Of a stretch of DNA of 48,930 nt, positions 32,956-42,801 are shown in pieces. The notes under the pieces were generated by a model that worked only from the letters and a program-made list of their open reading frames with translations, made no database searches and was not told the DNA's origin. Every line of letters starts with the position of its first letter. Positions within the stretch are counted from its first letter, which is position 1. The stretch is from Prevotella sp. Its GTDB lineage: Bacteria; Bacteroidota; Bacteroidia; Bacteroidales; Bacteroidaceae. The stretch lies in assembly GCA_017458125.1 (NCBI GenBank), contig JAFTGB010000008.1, forward strand, positions 1-48,930. Reading direction: 5' to 3'. The position numbers were made by a program, and so were the translations under genes.

Positions 32956-34224
32956 ATGAAACGAATTATCATCCTGGGCGACGGAATGGCCGACCACAAG
33001 GTGGCCAGTCTGGGCAACAAGACGCTGTTGCAGTACGCCCGTCCTGAATACATGAACCGGCTGGCTCGTGCCGGACGCACGGGCAGGCTTGTCACCGTAC
33101 CCGAAGGCTTTCCCCCGGGTTCCGAAGTCGCTAACACTGCCATACTGGGCTACGACCTGAACCAGGTGTACGAAGGCCGCGGTCCGTTAGAAGCCGCCTC
33201 CATCGGCTACGATATGGCCGACGACGACTTTGCCATCCGCTGCAACATCATCACGCTGCAGGACGGGAAGATTATCACCCACAACGGCGGCAACTTAGAG
33301 ACGGAGGATGCCCGCGTGCTCATCGACTACCTGAACAAGGAGCTTGCCGACCCCATCAACCGCGAAGAGGGTTGCGAGCGCGTCAAGTTCATCACCGGCA
33401 TCCAGTATCGCCATCTGCTCGTCATCAAAGGTGGCTCCAAGCACATCGTCTGTGCCCCACCCCACGACCACCCCAACGAGCCGTGGAAACCACTGTTGGT
33501 CAAGGCCGGCAATGTGGCCAGCAGTTCTCCCGCAGATATCAACCGCCTCACACCACAGCAGACTGCAGACCTTATTAACCGCCTGATACTCAAGTCGCAG
33601 GAGTTATTGGCTAAACATCCCTACAACCTCGCCAAGGCAGCCAAAGGCGAGCGTCAGGCCAACAGCATCTGGCCTTGGAGCGGAGGCTACCGCCCCGAAA
33701 TGCAGACACTGATGCAGCAGTATCCGCAGGTCAAGACGGGAGCCGTCATCTCAGCTGTCGACCTCATTCAGGGCATCGGCCGCTATGCCGGACTGCGCAT
33801 CATCAAAGTGCCCGGAGCCACCGGACTGGCCAACACCAATTACGAGGGAAAGGCACAGGCAGCTATCGACGCCCTGAAGCAGGACGACTTCGTCTTCGTC
33901 CACGTAGAAGCCACCGACGAGGCCGGCCATGATGGCGACCTGGAGTTGAAGCTCAAAGCCATCGACTATTTGGACCAGCGGCTCATCAAGCCCATCATGG
34001 AAGCCATCGGGCAGATGGACGAACCCGTCCGCGTAGCCATACTCCCCGACCACCCCACTCCCGTGGAGCTGCGCATCCACGTCAACGAGCCCGTGCCTTT
34101 CATCATCTGGCAGCGCGACATCGAGCCGGACGACGTACAATACTACGACGAGGAGTCGTGCGTCAGCGGAGGCTACGGACTGCTGCGCCTGCAGGAATTC
34201 ATGCACGTCTTCATGCAACATTAA
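32956..34224 (+). CDS. ApgM-like protein, probable functional analogue of homoserine kinase
   Basis: 422 residues of the alkaline phosphatase superfamily, archaeal-type cofactor-independent phosphoglycerate mutase group: 'IIILGDGMADHKV', 'FPPGSEVANTAILGYD', 'EGRGPLEAASIG', 'HVEATDEAGHDGD', 'LPDHPTP'. The family interconverts phosphoglycerates, but in Bacteroidetes the copy next to thrA is thought to stand in for the missing homoserine kinase (ThrB); I rely on that gene-context assignment and on the absence of a GHMP-type thrB here. It would then make O-phosphohomoserine for threonine synthase. Separated from thrA only by the hairpin at 32920-32949. Confidence 0.8.
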   Translation: MKRIIILGDGMADHKVASLGNKTLLQYARPEYMNRLARAGRTGRLVTVPEGFPPGSEVANTAILGYDLNQVYEGRGPLEAASIGYDMADDDFAIRCNIITLQDGKIITHNGGNLETEDARVLIDYLNKELADPINREEGCERVKFITGIQYRHLLVIKGGSKHIVCAPPHDHPNEPWKPLLVKAGNVASSSPADINRLTPQQTADLINRLILKSQELLAKHPYNLAKAAKGERQANSIWPWSGGYRPEMQTLMQQYPQVKTGAVISAVDLIQGIGRYAGLRIIKVPGATGLANTNYEGKAQAAIDALKQDDFVFVHVEATDEAGHDGDLELKLKAIDYLDQRLIKPIMEAIGQMDEPVRVAILPDHPTPVELRIHVNEPVPFIIWQRDIEPDDVQYYDEESCVSGGYGLLRLQEFMHVFMQH

Positions 34225-34265
34225 GCCCCATTCGGCGGACAAACGGCAGGCATATAGGGCTAAAA

Positions 34266-34297
34266 TTTGGTCATGTCGCAGAAATTAGCTACCTTTG
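34266..34297 (+). promoter_or_regulatory. ABC-F gene promoter TTTG-20-TACCTTTG
   Basis: TTTG (34266-34269), 20 bases, TACCTTTG (34290-34297), 35 bases before the ATG at 34333. Confidence 0.75.
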
Positions 34298-34314
34298 CAG
34301 CCGCTAATATTTAA

Positions 34315-35946
<1,632 letters not shown>

Positions 35947-35991
35947 TGTTGGCACGATGTTTGCAGTAGAGACCTGAAAATCACTATAGCT

Positions 35992-36555
35992 ATGAACGAA
36001 GAAGAAAAGAAGAACGTGGAAGAAGAGGAAATCCTCGACAACACGGAGAACCAAGAGACAGCAGAAGAAACTCCCGTCGCTGACGAGGAGCAGGCTGAAG
36101 AGAAAGACCCGCTGGAAGCTGCTCAGGAAGAGATAGAACAGCTGAAAGACAAATACTTGCGCTCAGTAGCAGAGTTTGACAACTACCGCAAGCGCACGCT
36201 GAAAGAAAAGACGGAGCTCATTCTGAACGGTGGCGAGAAGGCTATCACGGCCATACTGCCCGTTATCGACGACATGGAGCGTGCCATTGAGAATGGAGCC
36301 AAGACCGACGACCCCGTCGTGCTGCGCGAAGGCATGGAGCTTATCTACCACAAGATGATGAAAGTGCTGGAAAGCCTCGATGTCAAGAAGATAGACACCG
36401 AGAATGCCGACTTCAACACCGACATGCACGAGGCCGTAGCCATGGTTCCCGGCATGGGCGACGACAAGAAAGGCAAGGTCATCGACTGTCTGCAAGCCGG
36501 TTACCAGCTCAAGGACAAAGTCATCCGTCACGCCAAAGTGGCAGTGGGGCAATAA
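35992..36555 (+). CDS. grpE: GrpE nucleotide exchange factor
   Basis: 187 residues. An acidic disordered start (1-45, mostly E) precedes a long coiled coil ('EEIEQLKDKYLRSVAEFDNY'), 'ILPVIDDMERAI', and the C-terminal beta-wing 'NADFNTDMHEAVAMVPG'. It releases ADP from DnaK. dnaJ follows after 16 bases; dnaK is not in the window. Confidence 0.96.
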   Translation: MNEEEKKNVEEEEILDNTENQETAEETPVADEEQAEEKDPLEAAQEEIEQLKDKYLRSVAEFDNYRKRTLKEKTELILNGGEKAITAILPVIDDMERAIENGAKTDDPVVLREGMELIYHKMMKVLESLDVKKIDTENADFNTDMHEAVAMVPGMGDDKKGKVIDCLQAGYQLKDKVIRHAKVAVGQ

Positions 36556-36571
36556 CAATGCATAATTTATA

Positions 36572-37726
36572 ATGGCACAAAAAAGAGACTACTATGAGGT
36601 GCTTGGCGTAGACAAGAACGCCACAGAAGACCAAATCAAGAAAGCGTACCGCACCATCGCCATCAAGTACCATCCTGACCGTAACCCCGGCAACAAGGAA
36701 GCCGAGGAGAAGTTCAAGGAGGCTGCCGAGGCATACGACGTGCTACACGACCCGCAGAAACGTCAGCAGTACGACCAGTTCGGGTTCAACGGCCCCGGTG
36801 TCGGCGGTTTCGGCGGCTTCAACGCCACCAGCATGAACATGGACGACATCTTCTCCATGTTCGGCGACATCTTCGGAGGCCGTGCCGGTTTCGGCGGTTT
36901 CGGTGGTAGCGCGCGCGGCCCACAGGTGCATCGCGGCAGCGACCTGCGCTTGAAGGTCAGGCTCACCCTGCAGGAGATAGCCCACGGCGTGACCAAGAAG
37001 TTCAAGGTGCGCAAGGATCTCACTTGTTCGCATTGTAAAGGCACGGGTGCCGAAGCTGGCAGCACCAGCGAGCAGTGTCCTACGTGTCACGGCAGCGGTG
37101 TCATCACCCACACCACGCAGAGCATCTTCGGCATGATGCAGACCCAAGGGGTTTGTCCGACGTGTAACGGCAGCGGCTCCGTCATCAAGAACAAGTGCCA
37201 CCACTGTGGCGGCACCGGTGTGGAGAAAGGTGAGGAAGTCGTTGAAATCAAGATTCCCGCTGGAGTGGCCGATGGCATGATCATCAATGTGGAAGGCAAG
37301 GGTAACGCCGGACACAACAAAGGTATCAACGGCAACATACAGGTTTACATCGAGGAGGAAGAAAACGATACCTTCATCCGCGACGACAAAGACCTCATAT
37401 ACAACCTGTTGCTCGATTTCCCGACAGCAGCACTTGGAGGCGAGGTGGAGATTCCGACCGTCGACGGCACCAAGCTGAAAGTAAAGCTGGAGCCGGGCGT
37501 ACAGCCAGGCAAGACGCTGCGCCTGCGCGGTAAGGGACTGCCCGCCATTCCGGGCTACGGCCACGGCACCGGCGATCTGGTGGTGAATGTCAGCGTCTAT
37601 ATCCCCCGCACACTGTCGTCTGAGGAAAAGGCAGCCATCGAAAAGTTCCGCCACAGCGACAACTTCAAGGGCGATGCTGCCACCAAGCGCAACATCTTCC
37701 AACGGTTCAAAAACTACTTCAGTTAA
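36572..37726 (+). CDS. dnaJ: Chaperone DnaJ
   Basis: 384 residues, type I (class A) Hsp40. J domain with '[10 protein letters not shown]' (HPD triad), G/F-rich linker (~75-115), four zinc repeats 'CSHCKGTG', 'CPTCHGSG', 'CPTCNGSG', 'CHHCGGTG', then the substrate-binding C-terminal domains ('[13 protein letters not shown]'). It delivers unfolded proteins to DnaK and stimulates its ATPase. Co-transcribed with grpE; folC begins 7 bases later. Confidence 0.97.
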   Translation: MAQKRDYYEVLGVDKNATEDQIKKAYRTIAIKYHPDRNPGNKEAEEKFKEAAEAYDVLHDPQKRQQYDQFGFNGPGVGGFGGFNATSMNMDDIFSMFGDIFGGRAGFGGFGGSARGPQVHRGSDLRLKVRLTLQEIAHGVTKKFKVRKDLTCSHCKGTGAEAGSTSEQCPTCHGSGVITHTTQSIFGMMQTQGVCPTCNGSGSVIKNKCHHCGGTGVEKGEEVVEIKIPAGVADGMIINVEGKGNAGHNKGINGNIQVYIEEEENDTFIRDDKDLIYNLLLDFPTAALGGEVEIPTVDGTKLKVKLEPGVQPGKTLRLRGKGLPAIPGYGHGTGDLVVNVSVYIPRTLSSEEKAAIEKFRHSDNFKGDAATKRNIFQRFKNYFS

Positions 37727-37733
37727 AAACCAA

Positions 37734-39050
37734 ATGAACTACACGGAGACCTGCGAATACCTGTATAGCCAGATGCCCATGTTCGAGAGACAGGGTGCAT
37801 CAGGCTATAAGGAGGGACTGGCCAACACGCTGGCACTGGACGAACACTTCGGTCACCCACATCAGGCTTTTGCCACCATCCATGTGGGCGGCACCAATGG
37901 AAAGGGAAGCGTGTCGCACACCATCGCTGCCGTACTGCAGGAAAGCGGATACCGCGTAGGACTCTATACCTCCCCCCACCTTGTTGATTTCCGCGAGCGC
38001 ATCCGCGTCAACGGCTGCCCTATCACAGAAGAGTACGTCGTTGATTTCGTCGACCGCGAGCGAACATTCTTTGAGCCGCTGCACCCCTCCTTTTTCGAGG
38101 TCACCACGGCCTTGGCCTTCAAGTATTTCAAGGATATGCAGATAGACATTGCCGTCATCGAGGTGGGACTGGGCGGCCGTCTGGACTGCACCAACATCAT
38201 CACGCCCCTGGTGAGCGTCATCACCAACATCAGCTTCGACCACACGCAGTTCTTAGGCGACACGCTGGCCAAGATAGCCGCCGAGAAAGCCGGCATCATC
38301 AAGAAGGGCATTCCTGTCGTCATCGGCGAGAGCAACGAAGAGACGCGTCCCGTGTTTGAAGCCAAAGCCCGCGAGATGGACGCCCCCATCACCTTTGCCG
38401 ACGATGACCCCGAAGTGGTGAGTGCCTCGGTCACAAAGAAAGGCGGCATGCACTACGTCACCCGCCACTTAGGCGAGTACGACGGTGAACTGGGCGGCAT
38501 CTATCAGCAGAAGAACCTGAACACCGCACTTTTCGCCCTGCGCGAACTGACCAAGCAAGGCTTCCTCTGTTATTGCGAGCAGCCGGAAAACATAGAGAAG
38601 TGCAGCTATGAACTACAAGAAGCCATCAGCCACATTATCGGACATACCGGACTCATGGGACGCTGGCAGACCGTCAGGCAGTCACCGCGGGTGGTATGCG
38701 ACACCGGCCACAACGTCGGCGGTTGGCAGTATCTCAGCCAACAGCTGAAGACCGTGGAGTGCCGCAAGATGCACATCGTCTTCGGCATGGTGGACGACAA
38801 AGACATAGAAGGTGTGCTCAACCTGCTGCCTAAAGATGCCGTGTACTATTTCACCAAGGCCCACACGAAGCGCGCCATGAAAGAAAACACCCTGCAGCTG
38901 TTGGCCACCCGTCACGGGCTTAGCGGGACCTGTTATCCCACTGTACGTGAGGCATACGAAGCCGCATTACACCAAGCCAGCCACGACGATTTTATTTTCG
39001 TCGGAGGCTCTTCCTACGTTGTTGGTGACTTCCTGCGTGCTTTCGTTTAG
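37734..39050 (+). CDS. folC: Folylpolyglutamate / dihydrofolate synthase
   Basis: 438 residues from ATG 37734, just after the dnaJ stop; the frame runs back into dnaJ but that part is a shadow. Mur-ligase fold: P-loop 'HVGGTNGKGSVSH', 'LYTSPHLVDFRERI', 'VIEVGLGGRLDCTN', 'NISFDHTQFLGDT', 'KAGIIKKG', and C-terminal 'VCDTGHNVGG'. It adds glutamate to folates (and/or dihydropteroate) using ATP. Sits behind grpE-dnaJ, probably by read-through. Confidence 0.95.
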   Translation: MNYTETCEYLYSQMPMFERQGASGYKEGLANTLALDEHFGHPHQAFATIHVGGTNGKGSVSHTIAAVLQESGYRVGLYTSPHLVDFRERIRVNGCPITEEYVVDFVDRERTFFEPLHPSFFEVTTALAFKYFKDMQIDIAVIEVGLGGRLDCTNIITPLVSVITNISFDHTQFLGDTLAKIAAEKAGIIKKGIPVVIGESNEETRPVFEAKAREMDAPITFADDDPEVVSASVTKKGGMHYVTRHLGEYDGELGGIYQQKNLNTALFALRELTKQGFLCYCEQPENIEKCSYELQEAISHIIGHTGLMGRWQTVRQSPRVVCDTGHNVGGWQYLSQQLKTVECRKMHIVFGMVDDKDIEGVLNLLPKDAVYYFTKAHTKRAMKENTLQLLATRHGLSGTCYPTVREAYEAALHQASHDDFIFVGGSSYVVGDFLRAFV

Positions 39051-39114
39051 TTGTTTTTAACATTTACGAAACGTTTTTTTTGCTGTTTCTTTCGTTAGTC
39101 TCGTTTTTTTTCGG

Positions 39115-39122
39115 TTACTTTG
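39115..39122 (+). promoter_or_regulatory. galM operon promoter, -7 box TTACTTTG
   Basis: TTACTTTG differs from TAnnTTTG at one position and lies 31 bases before the galM ATG in a T-rich stretch. The clean upstream TTTG is not at consensus distance, so confidence is modest. Confidence 0.4.
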
Positions 39123-39153
39123 CAAATAGATTTGTAACTAAAACCAAAATAAC

Positions 39154-40245
39154 ATGGCTAACACTTCAGAAACAGCGAATTTATGTGGTTTGAACCGCAA
39201 GGATTTTCAAACCACGGTGAACGGAAAGAAAACAGATTTATACATTCTTAAAAACCGTAAAGGCTACGAGGTAGCCGTCACGAACTACGGAGGCGCCATT
39301 GTAGCCATCATGGTTCCTGACAAAGACGGGAAAGTAGGCAACGTCATCCAAGGCCACGACAACATCCAGGATGTCATCAACTCACCTGAACCATTCCTCT
39401 CCACGCTTATCGGACGCTATGGCAACCGCATTGCCAAGGGACAGTTCACGCTGAACGGCAAGGAGTACCAACTGGCCATCAACAACGGTCCCAACGCCCT
39501 GCACGGCGGTCCCACCGGCTTCCATGCCCGCGTGTGGGATGCCAAGCAGATGGGTCCCCGTTCGCTGGCCCTGACCTACACCTCTGCCTACGGCGAGGAA
39601 GGATTTACCGGCGAGTGCCGCATCACGGTGGAGTACACCTTCACCGACCTCAACGAACTGGTCATCGAGTACCTGGCCACCACCAACAAGAAGACCATCA
39701 TCAACCTGACCCACCATGCCTTCTTCTCGCTGACGGGCATTGCCAACCCCACCCCGACCATCGAAAAGCAGGTGATGGAAGTCAACGCCGACTTCTTCAT
39801 TCCCATTGACGACACATGCATTCCTACGGGCGAAATCCTGAAAGTGGCCGGCACGCCCTTCGACTTCCGCACGCCCAAAACCGTAGGACAGGACATTGAT
39901 GCCGACAACGAGCAGATCAAGAACGGCGCAGGCTACGACCACTGCTTCGTACTGAACAAGTGCGAGGAGGGTGAACTGAGCTTTGCAGCCCGTCTGACCG
40001 AGCCTGAAAGCAAGCGCACGTTAGAAGTCTACACCACCGAACCCGGCATGCAGGTGTATAGCGACAACTGGGCCGACGGCTACAAGGGCCAGCACGGTGC
40101 CACCTTCCCCCGCCGCTCGGCCATCTGCTTCGAGTGCCAGCACTTCCCCGACAGCCCCAACCGTCCCTACTTCCCCTCGGTGGTGCTCAATCCCGGACAG
40201 CAGTACAAGCAGAAGACTATCTACCGCTTTGGTGTAGAAGAATAA
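39154..40245 (+). CDS. galM: Galactose mutarotase (aldose 1-epimerase)
   Basis: 363 residues, no signal peptide, cytoplasmic. Interconverts alpha and beta galactose before phosphorylation. Motifs: 'GRYGNRIAKGQF', 'NGPNALHGGPTGFH' (substrate His), 'NLTHHAFFSLTG' (catalytic His), 'AGYDHCFVLN', and the C-terminal catalytic Glu in 'SAICFECQHFPDSPN'. First of galM-transporter-galK. Confidence 0.96.
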   Translation: MANTSETANLCGLNRKDFQTTVNGKKTDLYILKNRKGYEVAVTNYGGAIVAIMVPDKDGKVGNVIQGHDNIQDVINSPEPFLSTLIGRYGNRIAKGQFTLNGKEYQLAINNGPNALHGGPTGFHARVWDAKQMGPRSLALTYTSAYGEEGFTGECRITVEYTFTDLNELVIEYLATTNKKTIINLTHHAFFSLTGIANPTPTIEKQVMEVNADFFIPIDDTCIPTGEILKVAGTPFDFRTPKTVGQDIDADNEQIKNGAGYDHCFVLNKCEEGELSFAARLTEPESKRTLEVYTTEPGMQVYSDNWADGYKGQHGATFPRRSAICFECQHFPDSPNRPYFPSVVLNPGQQYKQKTIYRFGVEE

Positions 40246-40288
40246 AACTAACACTTTGACTTAAAGATATTTATCGATCGCATACATT

Positions 40289-41530
40289 ATGTCACAGAAA
40301 CAAACCCCGAATTATACATTCGCACTGATTGTCGTCTTCATCGTGTGCTTCCTCATCGGATTTATCACCACGATGAACAACTCCATGATAGCCTTCTGCT
40401 CCGAGGCCTTCAACCTGACCGCCCAGCAGGGACAGTACGTCAACTCCGCCTTCTACGGCGCCTACCTGCTGGCCATCCCCTTCTCGCTGCTTATGAGCAA
40501 GATAGGCTATAAGGGCACGCTCATCCTGGGTCTCGCCGTAGCCGGCATTGGCTTCGTCATCAACTCGTTAGGCATCTCGGCCGCCATCTCGGCTGCTGCC
40601 AATGTCTACGCCGTATTCCTCGGCTCCATGTGCTTAGTGGCCATGGGTGTGGTGATGCTGCAGAATGTGGCCAACCCCTACGTCATGGTGCTTGGCGCTC
40701 CCGAAAAGGGCGCTTTCCGCATGACCCTCTCGCAGGCTCTCAACTCGGTGGCCACCACCGTAGCCCCCATCTTCATCACCAGCGTTATTCTGGCTGGCGA
40801 GGTGCCCGCACCGGAGCTCGTCCCCGGACCCTTCCTCGGACTGGGCATCTTCACCTTACTTATCTGCCTCATCCTGGTGTTCCTGAAGCTGCCGAAGATT
40901 GACGAGGGCGAACAGAGCAAGGAGCAGAACCAGCACCCGCCTTTGAAGAACAGCGTCTTCTCCTACCCGCACGTCTGGCTCGGTGCCATAGGCATCTTCA
41001 TGTATATGGGTGTCGAGATTGGCGTTCCCTCCATGCTACCCTACCGTTTCCAGCAGTTAGGCATCAACGACAGCGACATCGTCACCAGCTACCTGGCCTT
41101 CTACTGGGGAGGCATGATGGTTGGCCGTTTCGTAGGTGCAGGCATCCTCACCAAGTTCCAGCCCCGCGTGCTGCTGTCGTGCTGCGTCAGCCTCGGCGCA
41201 CTCTGCATTCTGCTGTCGCTGTTCTTCGCCAACAGCATGTTCGGCATCTGGCTCATGCTGGCCGCTGGTCTGTTCCACTCCGTCATGTGGCCCCTCATCT
41301 TCAACTTAGGACTCATGCACTTAGGCCGCCACACCAAGGCCGCTTCGGGTATCATTAACACGGGAGTCATCGGTGCTGCCGTCCTGATGCCCATCATGGG
41401 TGCCGTCGTCGACGTCACGGGTGTCATCATTGCCATGTGCGTGATGTTCATCTACTACGCCTACATCTTCTGGTTCTGCAACTGGGGCAGCCGCATTGGT
41501 CTGGAGGACCGTATGAAATACTACGAATGA
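40289..41530 (+). CDS. gluP: Glucose/galactose MFS transporter (FucP family)
   Basis: 413 residues with about 12 membrane spans. FucP/GluP-type: 'FLIGFITTMNNSMIAF', 'YGAYLLAIPFSLLMSKIGYK' (loop 2-3), 'GVVMLQNVANPYV', and 'SYLAFYWGGMMVGRFVGAG' in the second half. Proton-driven hexose uptake at the inner membrane; placement between galM and galK points to galactose. 43 bases after galM, 34 before galK. Confidence 0.9.
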   Translation: MSQKQTPNYTFALIVVFIVCFLIGFITTMNNSMIAFCSEAFNLTAQQGQYVNSAFYGAYLLAIPFSLLMSKIGYKGTLILGLAVAGIGFVINSLGISAAISAAANVYAVFLGSMCLVAMGVVMLQNVANPYVMVLGAPEKGAFRMTLSQALNSVATTVAPIFITSVILAGEVPAPELVPGPFLGLGIFTLLICLILVFLKLPKIDEGEQSKEQNQHPPLKNSVFSYPHVWLGAIGIFMYMGVEIGVPSMLPYRFQQLGINDSDIVTSYLAFYWGGMMVGRFVGAGILTKFQPRVLLSCCVSLGALCILLSLFFANSMFGIWLMLAAGLFHSVMWPLIFNLGLMHLGRHTKAASGIINTGVIGAAVLMPIMGAVVDVTGVIIAMCVMFIYYAYIFWFCNWGSRIGLEDRMKYYE

Positions 41531-41564
41531 ATAAACTATTAACTTTAACATAATATCACTGATT

Positions 41565-42731
41565 ATGATGGACATTGAATTTGTAAGAAGCCGCTTTATC
41601 AAGCACTTTGATGGTAAGACTGGTAACGTATATGCCTCTCCCGGCCGTATTAACCTCATTGGCGAGCACACCGACTACAACGGCGGGTTCGTGTTCCCCG
41701 GAGCAGTGGACAAGGGCATCATGGCCGAGATGCGCGCCAACGGCACGGAAGACACCGTCATGGCCTACGCCATAGACCTGAAGGACCGTGTGGACTTCAA
41801 GCTCAGCGACCCCGCAGGTCCCCGTGCCTCGTGGGCACGCTACATCTACGGCATAGCCAAGGAGTTCCAGAAGCTGGGCGTTCCCGTCAAGGGCTTCAAC
41901 ATCGCCTTCGCCGGCGACGTGCCCCTCGGTGCCGGCATGTCGTCAAGTGCAGCCATGGAAAGCTGCTTCGCCTGCGGACTGAACGACATCTTCGGCGACA
42001 ACAAGGTCAGCCAGTGGGACATGGTGCTGGCCGGACAGGCTACCGAGCACAACTACTGCGGTGTCAACTGCGGCATCATGGACCAGTTTGCATCCGTCTT
42101 CGGCAAGGCAGGCTGCCTGATGCGCTTAGACTGCCGCAGCCGTGAGTTCGAGTATTTCCCCTTCAAGCCCGACGGCTACCGTCTCGTACTGCTTGACAGC
42201 GTGGTGAAGCACCAGCTGGCCGGTTCGCCCTACAACGACCGACGCAACTCGTGCGAGAACGTCGTCAAGCACATCCAGGCCAAGCATCCGGAGAGCAAGT
42301 TCGAGACTCTGCGCGACTGCACATGGGAACAGTTGGACGAGGTGCGCGCCGAGGTTGGCGAAGAGGACTACAAGCGCGCCAAGTTTGTGCTGGGCGAGAA
42401 AGACCGCGTCTTAGCCGTCTGCGACGCCTTGAACGAGGGTGACTACGAGAAGGTCGGCGAAATGATGTACCAGACGCACGAAGGCCTGTCCAAGGACTAC
42501 GAGGTGAGCTGCGAGGAGCTGGACTTCCTCAACCAGATAGCCAAGGACAACGGCGTCACCGGCTCACGCATCATGGGCGGCGGCTTCGGCGGCTGCACCA
42601 TCAACCTGGTGCGCAACGACCTCTACCGCCAGTTCATTGCTGACGCCAAGAAGCGTTTCAACGAGAAGTACGGCCACGAGCCCAAGGTCTACGATGTCGT
42701 CATCGGCGACGGCTCACGCAAACTCTGCTAA
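41565..42731 (+). CDS. galK: Galactokinase
   Basis: 388 residues, GHMP kinase. Signature 'GRINLIGEHTDYNGGFVFP', ATP loop 'PLGAGMSSSAAME', 'GVNCGIMDQFASVFGKAG' with catalytic Asp, and 'RIMGGGFGGCTINLV'. Phosphorylates galactose at C1 (Leloir pathway). A second ATG three bases in is an equally good start. galT and galE are not in the window. Closed by a 15-bp hairpin. Confidence 0.97.
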   Translation: MMDIEFVRSRFIKHFDGKTGNVYASPGRINLIGEHTDYNGGFVFPGAVDKGIMAEMRANGTEDTVMAYAIDLKDRVDFKLSDPAGPRASWARYIYGIAKEFQKLGVPVKGFNIAFAGDVPLGAGMSSSAAMESCFACGLNDIFGDNKVSQWDMVLAGQATEHNYCGVNCGIMDQFASVFGKAGCLMRLDCRSREFEYFPFKPDGYRLVLLDSVVKHQLAGSPYNDRRNSCENVVKHIQAKHPESKFETLRDCTWEQLDEVRAEVGEEDYKRAKFVLGEKDRVLAVCDALNEGDYEKVGEMMYQTHEGLSKDYEVSCEELDFLNQIAKDNGVTGSRIMGGGFGGCTINLVRNDLYRQFIADAKKRFNEKYGHEPKVYDVVIGDGSRKLC

Positions 42732-42759
42732 AAGAAAACAACGACTTACACATAAAAAT

Positions 42760-42801
42760 TTCTGATGGTCATCGTCGTCACGATGACCATCAGAATTTTT
42801 T
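42760..42801. terminator. Convergent terminator (galK / M4 peptidase)
   Basis: TTCTGATGGTCATCG (42760-42774) and CGATGACCATCAGAA (42781-42795): perfect 15-bp stem, 6-base loop, T-run on the right, A-run on the left. Serves galK and the convergent protease. Confidence 0.9.

Noticed and set aside
35951-35963. grpE promoter (GATGTTTG)
   Set aside because: Mismatch in the -7 box and no clean TTTG at proper distance; not strong enough to list.
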